Shown: one piece after another, positions 1 to 10,191 of the stretch
How positions within the stretch are numbered: the stretch's first letter is position 1
Layout of the letters: each line of letters starts with the position of its first letter
NCBI GenBank assembly: GCA_025201345.1
Contig: JAIXMG010000013.1
Span: 248,001-312,000 of the forward strand
DNA length: 64,000 nucleotides
From: Thamnidium elegans
Taxonomy: Eukaryota; Mucoromycota; Mucoromycetes; Mucorales; Mucoraceae
Direction of reading: 5' to 3'
Position numbers and translations under genes: made by a program
Notes under the pieces: generated by a model
Databases searched by the model: none
What the model was told of the DNA's origin: nothing
The model's input: only the letters and a program-made list of their open reading frames with translations

Positions 1-891
1 TCACTGGTATCAGTAACGACTTCAAGTACTTATTCTACAAAAAAAAAAGAAAAATTTAGTTTAAAAAAGAGTTACATCTTGTTTTTTCATTACCTCCTTT
101 TCAAGCTCATCTAATTTTTGTACATCAGTTTCTTTTTCTTGTCTAAACCTAGTCATTAAATGTTCTAATTGACCTACACGATCAAACAAAGTATTGTTAT
201 CTTCATGCATCGGAGGAGGACTTGAAGTATTCGATCGATTACTGTAATCCACTGTCACCGATTGTTTTGATAATAAAGGGTGTTCTGGCTCAACACGTCT
301 TAATGCATTCTCAAATTCTTTAGATCGTTGTTCCAATTCATTACATTTATCTTGAAGCTCGCGTTCTCGTTGTTTACGACGATCACGAAATCTTGCAGAA
401 GCTCCTGCATTCCTTCTCCTTTTTTCTGCCAGTACTTCTTCTGAAGAAAGTACTCGACCATCATTAGAATCAGAACCTCTTCGCTCTTCTACTCTATGAC
501 TACCGTAAGGGTCGCCATTCTTTTTTTGCTGCTGTTGAAACTGACTAAAAAGTGCCCATAATGTATTTTGATCAGGCGCTGTGGATGAGGATGAATAAGG
601 TGTGTGAGGTGCAGAAGAAGATGAAAAAGAACTAGATGATGATGTTGTAGTTGCTCTAGTAGATGTACTGTTGTTGCCATAATAATTTTGAGGTGGAGAT
701 AATAACTCTGGTCGTTCTTTTTGTGAATAAAACTCACTATTTAGTGGTTTGGGTAAGATGGAAAGAGAGCTATGTTTATCATAACCAGAGGATGGTGGTG
801 AAGCAGGCATCAGTGTAGTTGGTGGTTGTGATCTAGATGTAAACATAGAAATGGGTGGTAATGAAGTTGTATGAGTAATAGATGAAGACAT
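1..891 (-). CDS. Cys3/MetR-like bZIP transcription factor (partial, 3' end outside window)
   Basis: A basic-leucine-zipper activator resembling fungal sulfur regulators (Cys-3/MetR/Zip1). The basic region at about residues 155-180 has the RRRNAGASARFRDRRKQRE signature, close to the RRRNTAASARFR of Cys-3. The N-terminal half is Ser/Thr/Pro-rich and disordered. The start ATG is at 889-891. The frame opens to a stop at 61, but a donor follows codon GAG at 94-96 and a polypyrimidine acceptor sits at 35-36. Removing intron 35-93 gives LEKENKYLKSLLIPV, a typical end of such a zipper, so the gene runs off the left edge. A linker of about 30 disordered residues separates the basic-proximal heptads from the final zipper. 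The bZIP assignment is sure; the sulfur-regulator subgroup is inferred. Confidence 0.88.
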
Positions 892-3090
892 GATAAATAT
901 ATATATATATATATATAAAGAAGAAGAAAAAGATAAAGAAGAAGGAAAAAAAAAAAAAAAAAAAAAAAAAGTTCTTTAAACGTGCCTGAAATGTAAGAAA
1001 AAAAATGTCTCCATTATGACTGGATTGCGCCATCCGATGGCGACATTTCCGTTTACTATTGCGATAAAAAAATAAATTTAATCTAAATAGGAAATTTCGG
1101 CCTGTCTTAAATAAAGCTTTCAACGTAACACACACCTTTATCGTGTGAAAATAAGCACACACTCCAATTCCAAATTACTGTTTTTCTTTTTCGCTGTTAA
1201 ACTTGTGTTTCAAGTCCAATTAAATTACCCTTTAAAGGACAAAACTATGATGCGACTTTTTTATTTTATTTCGAAACTTAAACATATATAAAAGCGTGAT
1301 ATCATCACTTAGTATCACACACACACTGACGTACGCGATGATGGTCATTATTGCTTATGTATTTATAAAAATGTACAATAGAGCAATGATTGAGGTTTTT
1401 TTTTTGGGATGACATAATGGGCATTCCTGTCGTAATGATAAATTTATTATATTGTATGCATAGTCCGTATCTGTATAACGGGGGTCAAAATCTGTCTATT
1501 TAGTACTTTATCTTGAAAACTAACATTCTTTTCATACATTTTCTATCAAGGGTTTACGTATATATAAAAAGGAATGATCAAATACGAATAACAAACAATG
1601 AATGACCACAAGGTGTCAAATATAAAACTAATTTCTGTATCGAGACTATGGCATAATAATATACAATGTATGCGTCAATTGTTATTGCAGACTAACGTTG
1701 CACGGCATGACCGTAGTTAATACTTGCATTTTTCCTCATGATAATTGGGCTGTATTTTATTTAGGCTACATACGGATAAGATAACTAATGTTTTTGGACA
1801 TGTGCTTTTAAAGAAGGGAAAAAAATATATACTTGTGGTATAACTACTTGTTCCAAGTACTCTTTTTTTTTTTTTTTTTTTTTTTTTCGCTGTATATTTA
1901 TATAAACTAAATGGAGTATGTTAATTTTTAATATATATATTTATATAATATTACGCACTGTTTAAAAGAAAATATAGCTCCTCTGGAAAAAAAGATCAAT
2001 TGTTTCATATTTTACCAAAGTTATCCAAACAACTTATTTGGACCATAACTACCAAATACTTTAGTAAGATACCTTTTTTTTTTTTAAAAAAAAAAGAAAG
2101 TACCGGCTCTTTTTAAATGGCCCATTTTTACCGTCAGGCTTTATACATGTAAAAACTCTTTTAGAAAAAAGAAACAGCCCTAAAAAAAAAGAATGTTCAT
2201 ATTGCATAACAATTTGTGTCACAAAAAGAAATACTCTCTTTATGTAGTAAAGCCTCAAGGTTACTACAGCAACAAATTTAATTTGATAATTGTTATGGGT
2301 TTCGTTTCACCAAAAACTAGCGTAGGTACTTTACCTGCTTTTTTTTAATAATAAGAAATATTCCCTTTATTCTATCCTCTTCTATTATATTTATTAAACT
2401 AAAAAAAGAAAAAAGGAAATCCAGAGCTGTACGAAAAAAAAACATCGTATATTATTAAATATGCTTAGAATATCAATGCCATTTGAGTAACTGTCACACG
2501 AAACAGCCCTTTAAAAGCGATACTACTGATACATACCAAAAAAAAAAAAAAAAAAGTACGATATTATCTAATTGTCACAAGCGCTTTCATCAAGAGTGGC
2601 TGCTACACCAAGCTTATTGTCTACCTATTTCAGCTTATTTTTAAACCATGCGCCAAAAACTAATCAATGCTTTGTATTACTGCTATTTGTCTCCGTTATT
2701 ATGAGTAGCGCAACTCTAACTTAAAGAGACGATCGTAACAAAGATTAACATTCGTTTCGGAAAAGCTGAAAAAACCTGTCCAAAACTGATCATCGTATTT
2801 ACGTAAGAGAGATTTTTGTAGTAGATTTGCGCTGAAGCTTATTTATGTATATTGTCTTGATGAAGCGTTTATATCCTCTAGGAATAGTATCTGTATGAAA
2901 AAAAGTATTTTTCCCTTCAAAAAGGGGAGGGGGTATTAGTTTTGTATCTGCTTATTCAAATAACGTACAGATCTACAATGCGTAGTCTGTGCTTTTCTAA
3001 ACCGTCATCCTGTTCTTGAACTAAAATATCAGGCTCAAAGTTATTATAATCTCCCATTTTTATTTTATATACCAGTTTTTCAACATAACG

Positions 3091-3128
<38 letters not shown>

Positions 3129-3608
3129 AGAACGTGGACTATTTCATAGGCTACGAGTTCTTTCGCAACCGTTTCAACAATTGACGACACCACGCAATAA
3201 GAAACACGCAATCAGTAGCTTAGTTGTAAAGAAAAAGAAAAAGGAGAAATGAGTTAATTTATCATAAACAAAAAAAGATACTAGCTCATTATCAAAACAA
3301 ATATGACGCCCCTTTTTTTTTACTTTAATGTTGTACAGCAGTGGTTTAAATAAAGGGATAATAGATAAACAAATAAAGAGAGGAGCGGGTTTTTCAAAAG
3401 AAATAATCACATTCATAAAGATAAGAAGTTTATACACATGAAAACGTAGAAAATATTCGAAAAGGGTTAAAGGGTATATTTATTTATTTTTGTTTTATTT
3501 GAGATATATACAAACTACTTTAAGTTTTTCTTTTTATACAATATACTGAAGCCCTCTTTCCAGACACATGATAACAAACTCTTGTCGTAAACCATCTAAA
3601 AACTAACG
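892..3608. other. AT-rich intergenic spacer (2.7 kb)
   Basis: Between two minus-strand genes. It holds the bZIP upstream region (AT dinucleotide run at 898-916, A-run near 944-969), a T-run near 1863-1888, and a T18-A21 block at 3091-3129 that could form a perfect hairpin. I see no open frame with a recognisable domain and no RNA gene. Confidence 0.6.
1028..1046. promoter_or_regulatory. Candidate operator: 15-bp inverted repeat overlapping a CYS3-like site
   Basis: Bases 1028-1042 form an inverted repeat with two 7-bp arms around one central base (CGCCATC-C-GATGGCG). Overlapping it, ATGGCGACAT at 1037-1046 matches the Neurospora CYS3 consensus ATGRYRYCAT at 9 of 10 positions. It lies about 137 bp upstream of the bZIP start codon, so autoregulation is possible. 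Function is inferred from motif and position only. Confidence 0.35.
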
Positions 3609-5676
3609 TTAGTCCCACCCCTTATCAATCGTTTCACACAAAGGCTCACCTAATCTATCTAACGCACTTTTCGGTCCAATCACTATGTTAGTGTTACGAG
3701 CAACTTCGGGATGTGCTTGAAGGTACTGTGTTTTTGCCTTTGTCGCTGCCAATTGAACTGCTTCATCGTCCGGTGCCGTCTTGTATAAATCACATTTTTT
3801 ACATTGCGTACATTTTGTTCCCGGTATATCTCTAAAATGATCACAAAAATGGGCATAGGACTCTAATTTTTTTTTTTATATATATTTTAGCATTCCTTTT
3901 CTTTTGTACATCTTTCTATTTTACCTTTCCCTATATCCTTTCTACAGACATAGCACATGGCATAACCACATTTGCATACAATCTTATTACATCCATATGA
4001 CTTTTGAAATGACAGAGAGCAGTTTGGACACTATATATATATATATTTAAGAATAAATCACATGCAAAATAACCCAAGTTCTACTTACAGTTCTTTTTAC
4101 TGCATCAGCCATAGCTTTTTCAACATACAATCGTAAGCCATCTGTTTCCTTTTCCCAACACGTATGAGCACCACGTACCGGTCTTCGACACTGTAAACAA
4201 GTGAGCGTGTTGCACGCGCTATTACGACATTTAAACAACGCGCCCCGTCTCGCCGTCGATACTCGCTGATACGCAATCTCTAAATCATTCTTTATATCCC
4301 ACTGATAAAAAGAATAGTATTGTATGGATAATAATAAAGTAAGAAAAATAATGCAAGTATTATTATGATAGTATAAAGCCATTAAAACGAATTCAACTAC
4401 CATTATCCATCGCGATATATTTTGAATAAGTTGACTGGCGTACACAAGCGTCGCCGCTAACGGCTTGGTCGATTCGTCCAGTTCAAAGTAAGGACACACG
4501 CAGCACTGGATACGCTGGTGATCGTCCATACCACCGTCCAGTAGCGAATTCTCGTATGCTGTCCACATATCACCTGGCAAAACCTTTTTTAAAGTTGTGC
4601 TCGGAAACGATCCGTGACACTCATCTGTTGAAGAAATACATTGGATGGATGCTTTACCACGCAATTCACCTTGACCGAATAAACCCTCTGACATGTAATG
4701 GACTAAGCACGTATGGCAAAACGAGTGGTTTCCTTCGCTGCAAAATGACAGTTTCTCAAACGTGTAATCACCATAGCAACAATCACACGTCATTAATTGG
4801 TTTTGATCAGTATACTCGATTAAATTTATCTTGTGCGCGAAATTTTCGTCCAATTGCAATTGCAAATCAATACTACGCTGTTTTAACGCATTCAACTGTT
4901 GTTTTAAATAAAAATCTGTCACCGCTTGATTCTTCAAACGTATTGAACTTGATGAAGATGAAGAAGACCAGTGGAAAAAGAAATTTCTCAATGTATTCCA
5001 AAACCCTCCTGATCCCATTTCTTTTAGTTGATCATAACACTTTAAATAATCCCAATTATTTTCTGCTAAAACGGCTCGAATTGAAGACTTCCATATCTTG
5101 AAATGTTGTCAGTACCTAATAATTTAATAGAAAGCTATTTTTTTTTTTTTTTTTTTTTACCTGTGGGAAATCTTGGATTAATTGTATTTGTGCTTGCGAT
5201 TTATATCTTTCCGATCGAATTTCTTCACAGGGATCCATCTTACCGTAGTCTAATCTTTCAGGCCACTTACCGATCGTCAGCAGTGTATCCACCGCCTGCT
5301 CAATATGCGCATACCGAAACCCAAATATCAGTTCTCGTAAATAACTAATGTCGCAGTCAGGGAAAAGATCAAGGGCTAGAATGCGTAAACAAGCATTCAG
5401 CCTGTTGTCGTGGGGTTGTGTAGGTATAGGTAACTGAGGATAATGACCTCCTAAATGATGAATAATTTTTTCGGCAACATTCTCTACAGGGTTTTCAATG
5501 TAGTGTTCAAGACAAGATTGAAAATATTCGGGATCTAGAAAAAAAAAAAGGAACACTTTAGAAACTTTACTCTTTTCCTTTTTTTTCTTCATTGGATTAC
5601 CTCCTTTGGGGAATAGAGCTAGTAATTGTTGTACATGTTGTTCATCAATAGCTTTTTTTATTGCTGGCTTTTTCAT
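3609..5676 (-). CDS. RNF216/TRIAD3-like RBR E3 ubiquitin ligase
   Basis: Predicted 605-aa RING-between-RING ligase that would transfer ubiquitin through a RING2 cysteine thioester. Five exons keep the frame: 5601-5676, 5161-5534, 4089-5096, 3925-4030 and 3609-3862. RING1 begins CDCCYGDYTFEKLSFC, very close to RNF216. The IBR carries CRNSACNTLTCLQC. RING2 is CPNCSLSFQKSYGCNKIVC followed by CGYAMCYVC, and the C-terminal tail HFCDHFRDIPGTKCTQCKKC is diagnostic of RNF216. About 38 hydrophobic residues (4297-4417) are inserted inside the IBR between its first and second cysteine groups, enough for one or two membrane segments, so membrane attachment is likely. I chose the ATG at 5674-5676; the next codon upstream in frame is not ATG. 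Family assignment is firm; substrates are unknown. Confidence 0.9.
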
Positions 5677-5942
5677 ATTTTTTTTTTTCAAACAAAAAAA
5701 AAATGGGTGGTACAGAAAAAGAGAAAATATTACTTAATACTTTCTCTCCGTTGAAAATAGTATGGTAAATACTAGACATTTGATTGGTTCTGTTTTATAA
5801 TTTCCTGAGATATGACGTTAATGCAAAGTATTTCTGACAAATCAAATGCTTCAACTAGCAGTAGGGATGTATATAAAGGACCCTTTTTTTTCTTTTTCCC
5901 TTTTTCTTTTTTCACCACTAAAAAAAAACAATTATTTTTCGT

Positions 5943-6490
5943 ATGCCACCAAACGTTGCTATTGCTACTAAACCTTCGTTGGTTGCTCCTATTACTGCTC
6001 ATTATGATGAGGATGAAGTATTCTCTTGGGAACAAGTCTATCACTTTGTTTGTAAGTATTCGTTATTAATTTATTGTCCCCATGACAACTAAAAGGTTAC
6101 TCGTTAGCAACCAATCAAATTAAAAGTATACATCGTAACAAACAAGTACAAACGGTGTATAACCAATGGATGAAGGACACTTTGCAAAAGTACGGTACAA
6201 TCGAAACATACTTGTTATCTACCAAATTAAATTTCAAGCCCATTACAGACGAAAGTCGCCCACCTGTTATTATCCTTCCAAATGATTTCCCGTATTCTGT
6301 TGCTGAAGGTATCTATCACATTCTTTTATGGTCACAAATACCCTTATCTCGTGATTACATCGAAGACATATTAGAAACAAATTACGGTCATCAAGAGTAT
6401 GAGTGGGTTTATTTCGTTAACCCGCCTGAAATTCAAAGCGTTCGTAAATTACCTCATGTACATGTATTTATGAGACGCCGTGTCTTGTAA
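5943..6490 (+). CDS. DUF3605-family protein
   Basis: A 167-aa protein in two exons (5943-6051 and 6096-6490, intron 44 bp, GTAAGT donor). The C-terminal half has the features of DUF3605, a fungal family that includes N-acetylglucosamine-induced proteins: LPNDFPYSVAEGIYHILLWS, then FVNPPEIQSVRKLPHVHVF near the end. The N-terminal 36 residues come from exon 1 and contain FSWEQVYHFV, also typical of the family. Molecular function is unknown in the family. It is divergent from the RNF216-like gene with about 270 bp between starts, so the promoter region may be shared. Confidence 0.82.
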
Positions 6491-7288
6491 TTCCCTTTTT
6501 TAAAATTGCATAGAATACCAATCATTAAATATCAATCCTCATAGAATTACCTTTTTCCTTTTCTTCATAATATATATGTATACACCAATAAACAGAAAAA
6601 AAAATTTTTTTTTACTAGAAACTACTATTTTTCATTTTAGAACCAATCAAAAAAAATAAGCTTTTTTTTTTTTCGTAATACATTCAATTGTTTCCATTTT
6701 AATAATGACCCTGCATTGTTTCCCTTCATCCGAGATATTTAAGCAACGCCCATCACCGAACTCACTCTTTCAAAAGGTATACATGTAAAGAAGCCATTAC
6801 AATATACCCTTCTTTTTTTTTCCACACCTTCTTTAAGTCACATTTAAGGTTTAACTGACGTATGAAAATCGTTTCCCATCTTAAATTAAGGCTTTTGTTT
6901 CAAGTTTACATTCTTTTTCTCGGAATTAAAATGTGATACTCCTTTGTACACAATCATTCGGGATCACAAGAAATCAAAATCCTTCGATTGTGAAGTCCTA
7001 CAAACATTTGTGTATTCTTGGCTACATTCCTTAGTAATAGTACAACAACAAAAAGAGAGTGCTATCCTTATTGCACGATGAATACAGAATCACTTGGCGC
7101 TTTAAAAGGACTCCTCCATTTACATTTTTTCATAAAAAATAAAATAAAAATAAAAATGAATCTCAGATGGAGGGCGCTATCATAAAGCCAAATCAGTTTA
7201 AGCACAAGAACGGAAAGGCTCCTATACAATTTTTTTTTCTTTTTTTGAAAAAAATCTATACTAGCAACACGATTTGTCTATGTTATAG

Positions 7289-7353
<65 letters not shown>

Positions 7354-8158
7354 TACTTTCGTAGTTGCAATTGCCAAGAAATATTTTTCTCAAAAAGATC
7401 AATCATTACTATCCATGCACCCTATTAAACCCTTTTTAAAAAGAAATGTAATCCCAGACCAGCTATATGACATAAAAGGAAACGCATGTTACCTATTATG
7501 TATAACTACGCTTGATGCTCATCTTGTATATTAATGATATCATTTATTTCTACTACATATTAAACACAAACTTTTACAAAATGGGGGAGAGATTTTCCCC
7601 ACACAGTAAAAAAAAAAAAATATATCTTTTTTTAAACAACGCTTAATTTTTATATAACTCAAAGTTTGCCAAGGTTTTATAATGTGTTTATTGTAAATGT
7701 GTTTATTGTAAGCATGTAAAACAAAAAAGAAAAGGGCATCGTTGAAATCAAATCAGTAGATAGCGTATGAACCTTTTTTACTGTATAAAATCTAGCATTA
7801 TCAAATTAATTCATTGCAATTGAAGCTATATTTATCGAAAGGAGTAAAAATCAAAAATAGTTCAACGCAGTAAAACGATTTCCAGAGTCAACGTGAGTCA
7901 TATGAGTGTTGACCTCCACAATTTATGGGAGGTTCAGGATTTACAATGTTATTATTTTACCAAGCTAATTAAAGAATGAGGCGCATTAAAAAAAAAGCGT
8001 ACAGCATTAGCATTTTATATCTAAAAATGCCAAAATACTACGCATCTTTTTTCGGTCCTCCTTTTTTTTTTTTTCGTAGTATACAATAATAAAAAAAGTG
8101 GGATCATATAATATGTTTTATTTTTTGTTTTTGATAGAAAATAAAAGAAAAAAAAGGG

Positions 8159-8189
<31 letters not shown>

Positions 8190-8382
8190 ACGGTATAACT
8201 AAATTTTGGGTGAATTGTGTAAAGGGGTTGGTAGTAAAGAAAAAAAAAAAGAAAAAAAAATAGAAAACAATAAAGATTTAATATGGGGGTATGATAATGT
8301 ATATATATATAATAAATAGATATAAAAAAAAAAAGAAAGTTTTCTTCTTTTTTTTTTTCAAAGGGAAAAACATACATGTTAC
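6491..8382. other. AT-rich intergenic spacer (1.9 kb)
   Basis: Convergent gap after the DUF3605 gene. It contains an uninterrupted run of 61 A at 7291-7351, a 15-bp tandem duplication at 7682-7711 (ATGTGTTTATTGTAA twice), and a TG microsatellite near 8163-8189. No coding or RNA gene is recognisable. Confidence 0.55.
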
Positions 8383-8763
8383 TCATGATTTCTTCTCAGA
8401 TAGAGATGGAAATAAGTTCATAGTTTGATCAAATGACACGTTGTCAATATCGTCGTCAAAGAGAAGGACATCAAATCCTTCTTCTTCAATAAACGACGGT
8501 AACAATCGAGAGGAAGAAGCTTGCCCTTGCCCCAAGATTGTGGAATTATCTAGGAATGCTTTTAGATCTTGCAGCATCCTAGCATCATGTTCACTTATAT
8601 CATCCAAAATTTCTAATTCAACAGGTGGAGGTCTTCCGACCGGCGAAGACGACGATTGATAATGTGAGTCCTGTAGTGATTTTTGCTGTGATGGTGGTGA
8701 AGGTGGAAGGTAATTATATTTTTTGTTGCGTACTTCATGTCGACTTTTCTGTTTATTCTTCAT
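8383..8763 (-). CDS. Hypothetical 126-aa protein
   Basis: Single-exon frame from ATG 8761-8763 to the stop at 8383. I do not recognise a family. The N-terminal third is basic (KNKQKSRHEVRNKKYNY) with a Pro/Ser/Gln-rich stretch. The middle has a helix-like acidic segment, DDISEHDARMLQDLKAFLDN, and the C-terminal third is acidic (LLFDDDIDNVSF). Composition is more protein-like than the surrounding chance frames, and the serine/acid-rich make-up suggests a regulatory or disordered protein. It could be a terminal exon of something longer, but I see no convincing upstream exon. Confidence 0.5.
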   Translation of the reverse strand: MKNKQKSRHEVRNKKYNYLPPSPPSQQKSLQDSHYQSSSSPVGRPPPVELEILDDISEHDARMLQDLKAFLDNSTILGQGQASSSRLLPSFIEEEGFDVLLFDDDIDNVSFDQTMNLFPSLSEKKS

Positions 8764-9239
8764 TTTTAATAATTCTCTGTGTTGGGTATTTTTAATGCAA
8801 AAAAGGAAAAAAGAAAAGAGTTTCTACTTTTTTATCATTCAGAAAAAGCCTTTCCGTCAGCTAGGTTTAATTGTTTTTTTGACTAGAAAAGAGAGTAAAA
8901 CTCTTTTTTGTTTGGAAAAAGGGTGAGGAATAGAAAGGAACAGTTTTTTTAAAAAAAGAAAAAAAAAAAGAAAAAAAAAAAACTCTAAAGTAAAAGAAAT
9001 GCAAAATAAATAGGCTGGACACGTACTCGCAATTAAATATCAATTGCTGCGGTTTTTTTTTAGGACAGACTTTTATTGACTGCTAAAGATTTCTCGCGAA
9101 AAAAGAGACTCCCTTTTTTTTTGGCACAGACACACAAAACTACAGTAACGGCAAAAAAAAAAATCAAAAGGACGGCTTTTTTTTATCATCAAAGAGCATT
9201 GATATACAGTAAACAGAAGGCACCGAGAAAATATTAAAC

Positions 9240-9275
<36 letters not shown>

Positions 9276-10191
9276 AAAAGGATAATATAATCAAAAAAAA
9301 AAAAAAAATAAGGTGCTGCTGAAAGTATCTACATTGGATGTACATCTGTTGGGTAACTAGCAAATCAGTCGAACATGCCACATTTATAGCAACCTAGCTG
9401 CATTATATGCACCTCGTTACTAATAAGATCAAGCCATAAAACTCGATTACTTTAGCGCTTGATGAGGGAGTTGATTCTATTCAGGACGCAAAATATAGCA
9501 CGAGTATTTTATTACTTTTTCTGGTAGAGTTGTCCGTATCTTGATTTTCTAATTGTATGGCAGCTCGTTATAGATACTGTGAAGATATTCACAAGTCGAT
9601 TCGTCTCTTCCGAGTAAGTTACTTTTGGTATAAACACGTATGTTTATTGTTAGGTACGATAAGCTCTGTGCACACACACACAAAGAGTCTAAAGCATCTC
9701 CCTTCCCCAGAAAGTCACAATAAAATAAATTTGTTTTCAAAAAGGAGAAGTAAAGATGTTTCTTTTTAGCGAAACATGTATTTTTCTTAATTTTGATATT
9801 GCAGAAAAAAAAAAAAAAAAAAAAAAAAAAGAAAAGAAAAGAGAAAGAGAAAGAGAAAGAGAAAGAGATAAAAGGGTTGATTTTGAATAGAGGTTCTTCT
9901 CGATGATCACTTTTTTACTTCAATTTCAATTGGCAAGCGCTCTTTGTATAAATTGTATTATAAACGACTACCAATTGAGCAAAAAAAAAAAAAGTATACA
10001 AGTGCTTACCACATGAATTAGCGACTTTAAAGTTTTTTTTTTTTTTGTCCCTCCCTCCTTTTACTTGTATAACTTTATTTTTTTTTTCCCAAATTCGGTT
10101 TGTTTACACTCTTTTTTAAAAAAACTCCTATTTTGTTTCTTCTTTCACTTTTTCCTTTTTATTTTTTATTTTTTTTTAAAAAACAGTCAAT
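8764..10191. other. Intergenic spacer with purine repeats (1.4 kb)
   Basis: Divergent region between the hypothetical gene and kinesin-4. It carries an AG microsatellite (about 9244-9272), an A-run near 9804-9830 followed by AAAGAG-type repeats (to about 9868), and pyrimidine-rich DNA immediately before the kinesin-4 start. An open segment at 9557-9613 ends in a GTAAGT donor, but I could not find a partner exon. Confidence 0.5.

Noticed and set aside
1024..1046. Possible tRNA or structured RNA from the strong palindrome
   Set aside because: No acceptor stem, A box or B box; better explained as a protein-binding site.
9557..9769. Open frame MAARYRYCEDIHKSIRLFR followed by GTAAGT
   Set aside because: No matching downstream exon could be found before a long purine repeat; likely chance.
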